NCBI RefSeq assembly: GCF_900143255.1
Contig: NZ_FRDI01000002.1
Coordinates: forward strand, 1-54,088
Length of the DNA: 54,088 nt
Origin: Desulfovibrio litoralis DSM 11393
GTDB taxonomy: Bacteria; Desulfobacterota; Desulfovibrionia; Desulfovibrionales; Desulfovibrionaceae
Direction of reading: 5' to 3'
The notes under the pieces are model-generated. The model saw only the letters and a list, made by a program, of their open reading frames with translations, was not told the DNA's origin and did no database searches. Below are positions 44,770-54,088 of this stretch, piece after piece. Both the position numbers and the translations under genes were made by a program. Position 1 is the stretch's first letter. Each line of letters opens with the position of its first letter.

Positions 44770-44874
44770 GGGGCTTTTAATTGAATGACAACGCCAAATA
44801 AAACGATAGCTTAGCTATATAGCCACCCCAGAAACATGGTTTTAAGCCTGTTTCCTCTTAGTGGCATTTTTTTG
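44770..44874 (+). promoter_or_regulatory. Candidate attenuator/structured leader upstream of rpoB
   Basis: Small hairpin ATAGC-TTA-GCTAT (44806-44818), then a two-part stem GCCAC (44822-44826) with GTGGC (44861-44865) and inner GAAACA/TGTTTC, followed by ATTTTTTT. GGGGCT at 44770-44775 could instead pair with AGCCACCCC at 44821-44829, which would break the terminator stem, so an attenuator is possible. It lies 310 bp before rpoB. The remaining part of 44232-45185 holds a terminator and a repeat fragment but no gene I can support. Confidence 0.5.
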
Positions 44875-45055
44875 TTTATGTGGATTGTTTTGGTTTTTTA
44901 AGTTTCTGTTTTTTTATAATTTAAACCGGTGAAATAAAAAATTTATGTTTATCTTTTGTAGCGGTAATAAAAAATAGCCGTCATTTCTGTTCAAATCTGT
45001 CCAAAGTTTCAATTTTTCTAGTCTTTGTTTTTGTGTCAATAAAAAAACATAAACC

Positions 45056-45084
45056 TTAAACCTTAGTTAAGTTTTATATATAAT
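45056..45084 (+). promoter_or_regulatory. Candidate sigma-70 promoter of rpoB
   Basis: TTAAAC (45056-45061), a 17-bp spacer and TATAAT (45079-45084), in a strongly AT-rich tract. The predicted transcript start is about 95 nt before the rpoB ATG. The -35 matches the consensus at only three of six positions. Confidence 0.45.
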
Positions 45085-45185
45085 AATGTAGTAGTGTTGT
45101 TTTGACCTTTTGGTCTTTTGTCTTTGACAAGCTGCTATTATAAAGTAACCCTATAGAGATTTATTCCCACCCAGAGGTAACAAAC

Positions 45186-48100
45186 ATGGGCCAACTCAGT
45201 AAAAGATTCGGCAAAATCGATGTAACCCTCCCGATTCCTCACCTGTTAAATCTACAGGTTGATTCTTATATAAAGTTTTTACAGCTCAATGAAGCGGAGA
45301 GAGTTCCCGACGAAGGGCTTGAAGGCGTTTTTCGCTCTGTTTTTCCTATAGAAGATTTTAACCGAACAGCTAGTTTGGAATATGTCAGCTATGAGATAAG
45401 CGAGCCGAAATATGATCAAGATGAGTGTATTTCCAAGGGCTTAACCTATGAATCTCCTATTCGTATTAAAGTGCGTTTAGTGGTTTATGATGTTGACGAA
45501 GCTTCGGGAAATCGTTCTATCAGAGATATTAAAGAACAAGATATTTATTTTGGAACTGTGCCTTTAATGACTGATAAGGGAACTTTTATCATTAACGGAA
45601 CAGAAAGAGTTATAGTTAACCAGCTTCAACGTTCTCCGGGAATTATCTTTGAACATGATTCCGGGCGTACTCACTCTTCCAAAAAGGTACTCTATTCTTC
45701 TCGCATAATTCCTATGCGTGGTTCTTGGCTTGATTTTGACTTTGACCACAAAGACATTCTTTATGTGCGTATAGACCGTCGTCGTAAAATGCCTGCTACT
45801 ATCTTATTTAAAGCTATGGGCATGACTAAAGACGATATTTTAAACTATTTTTATCGCAAAGAATATTATACGCTTGATATGAGCGGTAGAGTCTTTTTAG
45901 AGATTAACGAAAATCTTTATCGCAAAGAAAATAGTTTTGCTGATATTGCTGACTCTAAAGGTAATGTTATTTTAAAAGCCGGTCGTCCAATCAATAAACG
46001 TGCTTGGAGACAAATGCTTGAAGCCGGTGTTACCCAAATAGAGGTTGCTCCTGAATATGTAGAAGGTCTTTTCCTTGCCGAAGATATTATTGAACCAAAT
46101 ACGGGTGAAGTGCTTGCCGAATCTACCGACGAGCTTAGCTCTGCGTTGATGACTCGCTTACATGAGCTTGGAATAAACCGTATTCCCGTTCTTTATACCA
46201 ACGGACCTGATACTTCTTCTTCTTTGCGTGATACTTTGGTACTTGATAAAACAACAGACGTCGAAGCTGCTCAAATTGAAATTTTCCGTCGCTTGCGACC
46301 TTCTTCTCCGCCTACTCCTGAAGTTGCGGCGAGTTATTTTGACAACCTTTTCAGAAATGGCGATTATTATGACCTTTCTCCGGTTGGACGCTATAAACTT
46401 AATCAGCGTTTAGGTCTTGACGAGCCTCTTACTTTGCGTGTTTTGACTGATAACGATATTTTACAAGCAATCAAAATCTTAATGCACCTTAAAGATACTC
46501 ATGGCCCTGCTGATGATATTGACCATCTGGGCAACCGCCGTGTTCGTCCTGTTGGTGAGTTGGTAGAAAACCAATATCGCATAGGTCTTGTGCGTATGGA
46601 ACGTGCAATAAAAGAGCGTATGAGTTTGCAAGAAGTTGCTACACTCATGCCCCATGACTTAATTAACCCTAAGCCTGTTGCCGCCGTACTTAAAGAGTTT
46701 TTTGGAACTTCTCAGCTTTCACAGTTTATGGATCAAACCAACTCACTGTCAGAAGTTACCCATAAACGCCGTCTTTCTGCCTTAGGGCCGGGCGGTCTTA
46801 CTCGTGAAAGAGCCGGTTTTGAGGTTCGAGACGTTCATACTTCTCACTATGGGCGTATTTGTCCTATTGAAACACCGGAAGGTCCGAACATTGGTCTTAT
46901 CGTTTCTTTAACCACTTATGCAAAAGTTAACGATTTCGGTTTTATTGAAACCCCTTATCGTGTGGTACAAGAAAACCAAATTACCGATGAAATTCGTTAT
47001 CTTGACGCTTCGAGTGAACAGGGCGAAGTAATCGCACAGGCGAACGCCGTAGTTGATACAGAAGGCAATCTTTCTGATTCTTATGTTACAACTCGTGTGC
47101 GTGGCGATGTTTTGATGAGTCCTAAAGAAGATGTTTCTTTAATGGATATTTCTCCGTCTCAAATGGTTTCTATTTCCGCTGCTTTGATTCCGTTTTTGGA
47201 ACATGATGATGCAAACCGTGCACTCATGGGTTCTAACATGCAACGTCAGGCTGTTCCTCTTTTACGTAGTTGTAAGCCTATTATCGGAACGGGTATGGAA
47301 GGCGAAGTCGCTAGAGACTCTGGTGCTTGTATTATTGCTGAAGATGATGGTGTTGTGCGTTATTCCGATGCAAACCGTATTATCGTAAGCTATAATAACA
47401 CTGATATTGCACCCAATAGCGGTGGGGTTAAAGCTTATAATTTACAAAAATATCATAAATCAAACCAAAACTCTTGTTTTGGACAAAAACCTGTTTGCCT
47501 CCCCGGTCAGGTAGTTAAAAAAGGTACTGTTCTGGCTGATGGCCCCGGTATTGATACCGGAGACTTGGCGTTGGGTAAAAACCTAACTGTTGCGTTTATG
47601 CCATGGTGCGGATATAACTTTGAAGACTCTATTTTGATTTCTGAAAAATGCGTTAGTGATGACGTATTTACTAGTGTTCATATAGAAGAATTTGAAGTTG
47701 TTGCCCGTGATACCAAGCTTGGACCTGAGGAAATTACCAGAGATATTCCAAACGTAAGCGAAGAAATGCTTAAAGACCTTGATGCGTCTGGTGTTATTCG
47801 TATTGGTGCCAACGTTAAACCCGATAATATTCTTGTTGGAAAAATTACTCCAAAAGGCGAAACTCAACTATCTCCCGAAGAAAAATTGTTAAGAGCAATA
47901 TTCGGTGATAAAGCTAGAGATGTAAAAAATACTTCTCTTAAAGTTCCGCCGGGAATAGAAGGAACCGTTCTTGCGGTTAAAGTGTTTAATCGTCGTTCAA
48001 GTGAAAAAGACGAACGTACGGTTCTGATTGAAAATTCAGAATTGACAATGCTTGATGAAAAAGAAAAAGACCATGTTAAAGCCCTTGGTCAAACCACCAG

Positions 48101-49526
48101 AGAAAAAATATATGCCTTGTGTTTGGATAAACAGCTTAATACGACCTTAACCGGTAAGAAAAAAGGCGAAGTTATCGCAGAAGAAGGTGCTGTTGCGACT
48201 ACTGAAATCTTAGATCAAGTTCCGCTTAAAAAGTTAGCAAATGTTTTCCGTAGCCGTGAAGTCAATGATGCAATTGCCGAATTTCTTTTGGAATATGACA
48301 AGCAAGTTGATTATATTCATAATATTTATGAAGTAAAACGTGAAAAAGCCGTTGAGGGCGATGATTTACCTCCGGGCGTTATCAAAATGGTTAAGGTTTA
48401 TATTGCGGTAAAACGTAAACTTAACGTTGGTGATAAAATGGCGGGGCGCCATGGTAACAAAGGTGTTGTTTCTTGTATCTTGCCGATAGAAGATATGCCT
48501 TTCTTTGCTGATGGTCGCACAGTAGATATAGTTCTTAACCCGCTTGGTGTTCCTTCTCGTATGAATATTGGTCAGATTATGGAAACCCACCTTGGTTGGG
48601 CGGCTAAAGAGCTTGGCGGTCAATTATACGATATGCTTAAGAAAAATCTTCAAGATGTGCGAGCTGAGGTAAAGAGTGTTTTTGACTCACCTTCCGTTTC
48701 CAAACTTGTTGATGCTATGAGCGACGAAGAGTTTGTTGCAAGCGTTAAGAAAATGAAAGACGGTATTGTTGTGCATACACCGGTTTTTGACGGAGCCAAC
48801 GAAGATGAAATCTGGGGTTGGTTGCGTAAAGCGGGCTTGCCTGATGATGGAAAAACAAATCTTTATGACGGTCGTACCGGAGAAGCCTTTGCTAACCGTG
48901 TTACCACCGGGGTTATGTATATTCTTAAATTGCACCACTTGGTTGATGAAAAAATCCATGCTCGTTCAACCGGACCTTACTCTCTAGTTACTCAACAACC
49001 TCTGGGCGGTAAAGCACAGTTTGGTGGTCAGAGACTCGGAGAGATGGAAGTTTGGGCGTTGGAAGCTTATGGAGCGTCTTACCTCTTGCAAGAATTCTTA
49101 ACCGTTAAGTCTGATGACGTTTCAGGGCGTGTTAAGATGTATGAAAAAATCGTTAAAGGCGATAACTTCCTTGAAGCCGGGTTACCTGAGTCATTTAACG
49201 TATTGGTTAAAGAACTTATGTCTCTTGGTTTAGATGTTACTTTACATCAAGAAGAGGGTAAAAAACGTCCTAAACGCTTGTCTGTTTTTGGTGATGGTCA
49301 TTACGAAACAATTCGTCGTCCTGAACAAATTATTGATAGAGGCGATTTAGATCGCAGTATGGACAGAGATGACGATGATGATGACGATGATTTGGAAAGC
49401 TTAGTATTTAATCAATATGAAGACGACTCCGATGAAGACGACAAAACCAGTCGTGATTCTGATGGTTATGACTTTGACGGAGGTTCTTCTCACAATTCAA
49501 ATGAAGAGGACGATGAAGATGAATAA
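45186..49526 (+). CDS. rpoB: RNA polymerase beta subunit with acidic C-terminal extension
   Basis: A 1446-residue beta subunit of RNA polymerase. Typical blocks are [18 protein letters not shown], the rifampicin region [58 protein letters not shown], and the late [15 protein letters not shown] and [26 protein letters not shown]. From about residue 1355 it carries an unusual tail of about 90 residues: basic KKRPKRL, then eight Asp in a row (1395-1402) and further Asp/Glu/Ser-rich sequence to the end. GAGGTAAC lies 6 nt before the ATG. No rplJ or rplL precedes it; the next gene overlaps its stop. Confidence 0.97.
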   Translation: MGQLSKRFGKIDVTLPIPHLLNLQVDSYIKFLQLNEAERVPDEGLEGVFRSVFPIEDFNRTASLEYVSYEISEPKYDQDECISKGLTYESPIRIKVRLVVYDVDEASGNRSIRDIKEQDIYFGTVPLMTDKGTFIINGTERVIVNQLQRSPGIIFEHDSGRTHSSKKVLYSSRIIPMRGSWLDFDFDHKDILYVRIDRRRKMPATILFKAMGMTKDDILNYFYRKEYYTLDMSGRVFLEINENLYRKENSFADIADSKGNVILKAGRPINKRAWRQMLEAGVTQIEVAPEYVEGLFLAEDIIEPNTGEVLAESTDELSSALMTRLHELGINRIPVLYTNGPDTSSSLRDTLVLDKTTDVEAAQIEIFRRLRPSSPPTPEVAASYFDNLFRNGDYYDLSPVGRYKLNQRLGLDEPLTLRVLTDNDILQAIKILMHLKDTHGPADDIDHLGNRRVRPVGELVENQYRIGLVRMERAIKERMSLQEVATLMPHDLINPKPVAAVLKEFFGTSQLSQFMDQTNSLSEVTHKRRLSALGPGGLTRERAGFEVRDVHTSHYGRICPIETPEGPNIGLIVSLTTYAKVNDFGFIETPYRVVQENQITDEIRYLDASSEQGEVIAQANAVVDTEGNLSDSYVTTRVRGDVLMSPKEDVSLMDISPSQMVSISAALIPFLEHDDANRALMGSNMQRQAVPLLRSCKPIIGTGMEGEVARDSGACIIAEDDGVVRYSDANRIIVSYNNTDIAPNSGGVKAYNLQKYHKSNQNSCFGQKPVCLPGQVVKKGTVLADGPGIDTGDLALGKNLTVAFMPWCGYNFEDSILISEKCVSDDVFTSVHIEEFEVVARDTKLGPEEITRDIPNVSEEMLKDLDASGVIRIGANVKPDNILVGKITPKGETQLSPEEKLLRAIFGDKARDVKNTSLKVPPGIEGTVLAVKVFNRRSSEKDERTVLIENSELTMLDEKEKDHVKALGQTTREKIYALCLDKQLNTTLTGKKKGEVIAEEGAVATTEILDQVPLKKLANVFRSREVNDAIAEFLLEYDKQVDYIHNIYEVKREKAVEGDDLPPGVIKMVKVYIAVKRKLNVGDKMAGRHGNKGVVSCILPIEDMPFFADGRTVDIVLNPLGVPSRMNIGQIMETHLGWAAKELGGQLYDMLKKNLQDVRAEVKSVFDSPSVSKLVDAMSDEEFVASVKKMKDGIVVHTPVFDGANEDEIWGWLRKAGLPDDGKTNLYDGRTGEAFANRVTTGVMYILKLHHLVDEKIHARSTGPYSLVTQQPLGGKAQFGGQRLGEMEVWALEAYGASYLLQEFLTVKSDDVSGRVKMYEKIVKGDNFLEAGLPESFNVLVKELMSLGLDVTLHQEEGKKRPKRLSVFGDGHYETIRRPEQIIDRGDLDRSMDRDDDDDDDDLESLVFNQYEDDSDEDDKTSRDSDGYDFDGGSSHNSNEEDDEDE

Positions 49527-49692
49527 GGTTTTTGCATATCTTAAAAATGTTTTAATCTTGAGTGTTGTTTTATCGTTTGTGGTGCTTTCCGCTTGTGCCG
49601 GTTCAAAAGAACAAAGTAGTCCAGAAGTAAAAGCACAAGGTCAATTTGAAGGTGCCGGCGGTTACTCTTCCGGTTCAAATAATTCAAAATAA
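49519..49692 (+). CDS. Tiny predicted lipoprotein overlapping the rpoB stop codon
   Basis: A 57-residue ORF beginning with ATG at 49519, 8 nt inside rpoB, preceded by GAGGA at about 10 nt. [26 protein letters not shown] is a lipoprotein signal with lipobox LSAC at residues 23-26; the mature part is 31 residues, rich in Ser, Gly and Gln. It is read in a frame different from rpoB, so it is not part of the tail. It is followed by a strong terminator, and then rpoC begins. No family recognised. Confidence 0.65.
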   Translation: MNKVFAYLKNVLILSVVLSFVVLSACAGSKEQSSPEVKAQGQFEGAGGYSSGSNNSK

Positions 49693-49700
49693 TGGTTTTT

Positions 49701-49738
49701 AGTGAGCTTATAAATAATAAAATTATAAGCTCACTTTT
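49701..49738 (+). terminator. Strong hairpin terminator between the rpoB unit and rpoC
   Basis: A perfect 13-bp stem AGTGAGCTTATAA (49701-49713) with TTATAAGCTCACT (49723-49735), followed by TTT. It should end at least part of the rpoB-lipoprotein transcript before rpoC. Confidence 0.7.
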
Positions 49739-49773
49739 GAAATTTTTTATATAAAAAAGCTGATGCTTTAAAG

Positions 49774-49870
49774 TTGTGTTCAGACCTTTAAAGCCACTCG
49801 TTGAAAAATTCACGGTGAGCTAAGCAGTTTTTTAACTGGTTCTGACAAAAGCACAACCGAGGGTTGTGGC
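49774..49870 (+). ncRNA. Candidate structured RNA in the rpoB-rpoC gap
   Basis: Several complementary segments nest: TTGTG (49774-49778) with CACAA (49852-49856); TCAGACC (49780-49786) with GGTTCTGA (49838-49845, one bulge); an inner TGAA/TTCA stem; a CAGTT-TTTT-AACTG hairpin (49825-49838) and a CACAACC-GAG-GGTTGTG hairpin (49852-49868). Some compete with each other, so alternative folds are possible. No coding frame explains the conservation of pairing. No known RNA class recognised. Confidence 0.4.
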
Positions 49871-49899
49871 TTATATGCAAAAGAAAAAAGATAACAATA

Positions 49900-49958
49900 C
49901 TATAGAGTTATTTTGTTTAAAACCTTGTTTGTAAAACAAAGTTTTTGTGGCTCTATAG
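49900..49958 (+). repeat. Inverted repeat around the candidate rpoC promoter
   Basis: CTATAGAG (49900-49907) pairs with CTCTATAG (49951-49958) and encloses an imperfect inner hairpin (CTTGTTT-GTA-AAACAAAG, 49924-49941). It overlaps the likely promoter spacer, so it could act as an operator or fold in an upstream transcript. Confidence 0.4.
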
Positions 49959-49972
49959 AAAACATATATAAT
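49945..49972 (+). promoter_or_regulatory. Candidate sigma-70 promoter of rpoC
   Basis: TTGTGG (49945-49950), a 16-bp spacer and TATAAT (49967-49972), 36 bp before the rpoC ATG. A strong ribosome binding site (TCAGGAG) follows at 49997-50003. Confidence 0.45.
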
Positions 49973-50008
49973 ACCTCTTCCTAATTTTTTGAGGTATCAG
50001 GAGTAAAA

Positions 50009-53000
50009 ATGAGTCTTGATGATCTTTTTACCACACATGCTGCCAGTGCCAGCGTTAGTAATATAAAAAACTTAACCGCAATTCAAATTTCTATTGCTTC
50101 CCCCGAGTCTATTCGTGAATGGTCTTTTGGTGAAGTTAAAAAACCGGAAACCATTAACTATCGTACCTTTAAGCCGGAAAGAGACGGGCTTTTTTGTGCA
50201 AAGATTTTTGGACCGGTAAAAGACTACGAGTGTAACTGCGGTAAATATAAACGCATGAAACACCGTGGAATTGTTTGTGAAAAATGTGGTGTTGAAGTTA
50301 TTGCCTCTAAAGTTCGTCGTGAACGTATGGGACATATCGAACTTGCCGCTCCGGTTGCACATATTTGGTTTTTAAAAACTTTGCCTTCTAAAATCGGTAC
50401 TTTGCTTGATATGACGATGGCAGACTTGGAAAAAGTTTTATACTTTGACTCCTTTATCGTTTTAGAGCCGGGTACAACCGGTTTTCAACGCCTTCAGGTT
50501 ATTAGCGAAGACCAATATTTTCAAGCCCTCGACAGTTATGGTGAAGAAGCCATGGTTGTTGGAATGGGTGCTGAAGCTATTCGTTCTTTGCTTGAAGAGC
50601 TTGACCTTGAAAAACTTAAAGTTGAATTACGTGAAGAGTCTCAATCTACTCGTTCTCAAACTCGTAAGAAAAAATTAACTAAACGTTTAAAAATAGTTGA
50701 AGCTTTTTTAGAGTCAAATAACAAACCCGAGTGGATGATTTTAGAAGTTATTCCGATTATTCCACCGGAACTGCGTCCGCTTGTGCCTTTAGATGGCGGT
50801 CGTTTTGCTACTTCTGATTTAAACGATTTATATCGCCGTGTTATTAACCGTAACAATCGTCTAAAGCGTTTAATGGAATTAGGTGCTCCGGAAATTATTA
50901 TTCGTAACGAAAAACGTATGTTGCAAGAAGCGGTTGATGCCCTTTTTGATAACGGTCGTCGTGGTCGTGCGATTACGGGAACAAATGGTCGTCCTTTAAA
51001 ATCTTTATCAGATATGATTAAAGGTAAACAAGGGCGTTTTCGTCAAAACCTTTTGGGTAAACGTGTTGACTATTCCGGGCGTTCAGTAATTGTTGTTGGA
51101 CCAAATTTAAAATTACACCAATGCGGTTTACCAAAGAAAATGGCGTTAGAGCTGTTTAAACCCTTTATTTATGCCAAACTTGAAGAAAGAGGACTCGCCT
51201 CAACCATTAAAAGTGCTAAAAAAATGGTGGAACGTGAAGAGTTAGCTGTTTGGGATATTCTCGAAGAGGTAGTACGTGAGTATCCAATCATGCTTAACCG
51301 TGCTCCGACTCTCCACAGACTCGGTATCCAAGCCTTTGAACCTTTACTTGTTGAAGGAAAGGCCATTCGTCTTCACCCCTTAGTTTGTTCTGCTTACAAC
51401 GCTGACTTTGACGGCGACCAAATGGCTGTTCACTTGCCTTTATCTATCGAAGCACAGGTTGAGTGTCGTGTTTTAATGATGAGTACAAACAACATTCTTT
51501 CACCTGCTAACGGTGCACCGGTTATTGTACCTTCTCAAGATATTGTTTTGGGTCTTTATTATATGACGGTTGATCGTGATTTCCAACCGGGCGAAGGCAT
51601 GACTTTTTGTGCCCCTTGGGAAGTTATTGCGGCTTATGATGCACAATCAGTTCATTTACATGCGAAAATAAAAGTGCGTATGACTAATGAACAAGGTCAA
51701 CCTGTTTTGGTTGAAACTACTCCCGGGCGTATTTTGGTTGGTGATATTTTGCCAAGCGGCGTACCTTTTAGCCTTGTAAACTGTACTTTAACCAAAAAGA
51801 ATATAGCTCGTTTAGTTGGTTCTGCTTATCGTGATGCCGGAACTAAAGCCGCTGTATTGCTTTGCGACCGTTTAAAAGATATTGGTTACGAATATGCAAC
51901 CAGAGCCGGTATAACCATTGGGGTTAAAGATTTAAAAATCCCTGATGAAAAGAAAACAATTATTACCAACTCTACTAACGAAGTTGATAATATCGAAAGT
52001 CAATATCGTGATGGTATTATTACCAGAACGGAAAAATATAACAAAGTTATTGACGTATGGACAAAGGCAACTCAAGACGTTTCCAATGCCATGCAAAAAG
52101 CTATTTCAACAGATGAAATTAAAGATCCAAAAACCGGAGTGGTTAAAACTAACCCATCGTTTAACTCTATTTATATGATGTCAAATTCCGGTGCTAGAGG
52201 TAACCAAGACCAAATGCGTCAGCTTGCCGGTATGCGTGGTCTTATGGCAAAACCTTCCGGTGAAATTATTGAAACTCCGATTATTTCTTGTTTCCGCGAA
52301 GGCTTAGACGTATTACAATACTTTAACTCTACCCACGGTGCTCGTAAAGGTCTTGCCGATACGGCTCTTAAAACCGCTAACTCAGGTTATTTGACTCGTC
52401 GTTTGGTTGACGTTGTTCAAGACGTTATTGTTAGCGAACTTGATTGCGGTACTGTTGACGGTCTTGATATGACCCACCTTATTAAAGGTGGAGAAATTAA
52501 GATGCGTCTTGCGGAACGTGTTGTTGGTCGTGTTCTTTTATATCCTGTTCAACACCCTGAAAAAGATGAAGAGTTGTTCCCTGCCAATACTCTGATTACT
52601 GATCAGATAGCAGAACAGATTGACGTATTGGGAATCAACTCGGTTACTGTCAGATCGACTTTGGCTTGTCAGTCAAAACGAGGTATTTGCTCACGTTGTT
52701 ACGGACGAGATCTTGCTCGCGGACACCTTGTAAATATTGGTGAAACCGTCGGTATTATTGCTGCTCAATCTATCGGTGAACCAGGAACTCAGTTGACCAT
52801 GCGTACCTTCCACATCGGGGGAACGGCGTCTCGTGAAATTGAACGTTCAAGCCATATCGCTCAACATAACGGACGCGTTATTGTTTCACGCTTAAAATCT
52901 GTTACTAACAAAGACGGACAAACTTATGTTCTTGGTAAAAGCGGACAAATCAATATTGTTGATGATCAGGGACGTGAAAGAGAAAAATATATCTTGCCTA

Positions 53001-54088
53001 ACGGCTCTCGCTTAAACGTAAAAGACGGTCAAGAAGTTAAAAAAGGAGACTTGCTCGCTGAGTGGGATCCATTTAACGAACCGTTTATTTCTGATGTTAA
53101 CGGTATTGTTTCGTTTAACGATATTATCGAAGGAAGAACAGTACAAGAAAGAATAGACGACGCAACCCGTATGTCTACCTTATCTATTATTGAATATCGT
53201 AGCACAAGCTTTAAACCACAAGTATTTCTTTGTGATGAAAACGGAACGTCAATAATTCGTCCGGGAACAAACCTTCCCGCAAGCTATAACTTGCCTGTTG
53301 GTGCGATTATCATGGTTAAAAACGGACAACAAATTGCCGCCGGTGATATTATTGCTCGTAAACCTCGTGAATCTTCCAAAACAAAAGATATTGTTGGTGG
53401 TTTGCCGCGTGTTGCCGAATTGTTTGAAGCTCGCAAACCTAAAGATATTGCTGTTGTTTCAGAAATTGACGGAATTGCCAGCTTTGCCGGAGACAGTAAA
53501 GGAAAACGTAAAGTTACCATTACCCCTGAGGTTGGTGAGGCTAAAGATTATCTGATTCCAAGAGGAAAACATATTACTGTTGCTGATGGTGATTTTGTTG
53601 AAGCAGGAGAAATGCTCACCGAAGGTCAACCAGAGTTGCATGACATTCTTAAAACCAAAGGCGAAAAGCATCTTGCAAACTATTTGGTTGAAGAAATTCA
53701 AGAAGTTTATCGTTTCCAAGGTGTTAATATAGATGATAAACATATTGAAGTTATTGTGCGTCAGATGATTAAAAAACTGACCGTGCTTGATCCGGGTGAT
53801 ACTTCTTTCCTTGCCGGCGAACAAGTTGATAAGCAAGAGTTTAAACTTGAAAATCAAAAGGTTATTGCTAACGGTGGAAGACCTGCGATTGCCGAGTCTT
53901 TGGTTTTAGGTATTACTCAAGCTTCTTTAACCACATCTTCGTTTATTTCTGCGGCTTCTTTCCAAGAAACAACCAAGGTTCTTACAGAAGCGGCCTTAAA
54001 ATCAAAATCTGATAAACTCAGAGGTCTAAAAGAAAACGTTATTGTCGGTCGTTTAATTCCTGCGGGAACAGGTTATCGTGAATATGTA
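50009..54088 (+). CDS. rpoC: RNA polymerase beta-prime subunit (C-terminal part beyond window)
   Basis: Open for 1360 codons to the window edge with no stop, so it is 3'-incomplete here by a short amount for a family of about 1380-1400. The ATG at 50009 follows AGGAG by 5 nt. Zinc-ribbon cysteines lie in [20 protein letters not shown] (about residues 73-92). The active-site NADFDGDQ is residues 464-471, with D466/D468/D470 binding magnesium. The second zinc set is [11 protein letters not shown] near residue 890. Adjacent to rpoB but with its own likely promoter. Confidence 0.97.
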   Translation, partial: MSLDDLFTTHAASASVSNIKNLTAIQISIASPESIREWSFGEVKKPETINYRTFKPERDGLFCAKIFGPVKDYECNCGKYKRMKHRGIVCEKCGVEVIASKVRRERMGHIELAAPVAHIWFLKTLPSKIGTLLDMTMADLEKVLYFDSFIVLEPGTTGFQRLQVISEDQYFQALDSYGEEAMVVGMGAEAIRSLLEELDLEKLKVELREESQSTRSQTRKKKLTKRLKIVEAFLESNNKPEWMILEVIPIIPPELRPLVPLDGGRFATSDLNDLYRRVINRNNRLKRLMELGAPEIIIRNEKRMLQEAVDALFDNGRRGRAITGTNGRPLKSLSDMIKGKQGRFRQNLLGKRVDYSGRSVIVVGPNLKLHQCGLPKKMALELFKPFIYAKLEERGLASTIKSAKKMVEREELAVWDILEEVVREYPIMLNRAPTLHRLGIQAFEPLLVEGKAIRLHPLVCSAYNADFDGDQMAVHLPLSIEAQVECRVLMMSTNNILSPANGAPVIVPSQDIVLGLYYMTVDRDFQPGEGMTFCAPWEVIAAYDAQSVHLHAKIKVRMTNEQGQPVLVETTPGRILVGDILPSGVPFSLVNCTLTKKNIARLVGSAYRDAGTKAAVLLCDRLKDIGYEYATRAGITIGVKDLKIPDEKKTIITNSTNEVDNIESQYRDGIITRTEKYNKVIDVWTKATQDVSNAMQKAISTDEIKDPKTGVVKTNPSFNSIYMMSNSGARGNQDQMRQLAGMRGLMAKPSGEIIETPIISCFREGLDVLQYFNSTHGARKGLADTALKTANSGYLTRRLVDVVQDVIVSELDCGTVDGLDMTHLIKGGEIKMRLAERVVGRVLLYPVQHPEKDEELFPANTLITDQIAEQIDVLGINSVTVRSTLACQSKRGICSRCYGRDLARGHLVNIGETVGIIAAQSIGEPGTQLTMRTFHIGGTASREIERSSHIAQHNGRVIVSRLKSVTNKDGQTYVLGKSGQINIVDDQGREREKYILPNGSRLNVKDGQEVKKGDLLAEWDPFNEPFISDVNGIVSFNDIIEGRTVQERIDDATRMSTLSIIEYRSTSFKPQVFLCDENGTSIIRPGTNLPASYNLPVGAIIMVKNGQQIAAGDIIARKPRESSKTKDIVGGLPRVAELFEARKPKDIAVVSEIDGIASFAGDSKGKRKVTITPEVGEAKDYLIPRGKHITVADGDFVEAGEMLTEGQPELHDILKTKGEKHLANYLVEEIQEVYRFQGVNIDDKHIEVIVRQMIKKLTVLDPGDTSFLAGEQVDKQEFKLENQKVIANGGRPAIAESLVLGITQASLTTSSFISAASFQETTKVLTEAALKSKSDKLRGLKENVIVGRLIPAGTGYREYV

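Overview
The window is an AT-rich bacterial chromosome segment whose gene content fits a low-GC member of the Desulfovibrionales (Deltaproteobacteria/Desulfobacterota). The main pointers are a Wolinella/Desulfovibrio-type frdCAB, a two-subunit class I fumarase, an operon of two ferredoxin-MinD ATPases with NifX-like proteins that resembles the Desulfovibrio orange-protein (ORP) cluster, a short ThiF, and cobJ/cobT. The assignment is by family recognition, not by a search.

Layout. 1-183: 5' part of an ISL3-type transposase running off the window. 663-1699 (minus): two half-permeases behind twin 12-bp palindromes. 1917-5287 (plus): DUF134 regulator, NifX-like, two ferredoxin-MinD ATPases, second NifX-like, receiver-like protein. 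5593-11977 (minus): SLC13-type anion transporter, fumAB, frdBAC, a C4-dicarboxylate/fumarate respiration module. 12355-13514 (minus): tag and a nitroreductase. 13691-18783 (plus): a degenerate-GGDEF/TPR protein, an aldo/keto reductase and a GSA-like aminotransferase. 18792-20022: an inserted cassette (SUKH-type protein plus a protein of T6SS/toxin neighbourhoods) bracketed by 19-bp direct repeats. 20497-23310: TPR protein, hypB, Smr-domain protein. 23416-26623: TPP riboswitch, terminator and thiSGHF. 26720-27802: two paralogous UspA proteins. 27916-32941: cobJ, two MacB-type permeases, cobT, a lipoprotein. 33144-35196 (minus): groES-groEL. 35677-41188: an unknown protein, a 28-codon membrane ORF, two PAS/GAF/degenerate-GGDEF proteins and uppP. 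41695-44231: a small conserved protein, lptF and lptG. 45186 to the end: rpoB, a tiny lipoprotein gene overlapping its stop codon, and rpoC, which runs off the window.

A dispersed, non-coding, MITE-like repeat family occurs in at least seven intergenic places (about 305-472, 5303-5491, 20107-20487, 21412-21535, 36413-36429, 41265-41543, 44472-44528). It has a 26-bp palindromic end, an internal hairpin, short flanking direct repeats and, in one copy, three tandem 65-bp units nested inside it.

The most unusual points are this repeat family, the cleanly bracketed immunity-like cassette at the end of the aminotransferase gene, and the rpoBC region. There rpoB has no rplJL upstream, encodes a long acidic C-terminal tail, overlaps a lipoprotein gene, and is separated from rpoC by a strong hairpin terminator, a candidate structured RNA and a candidate promoter.
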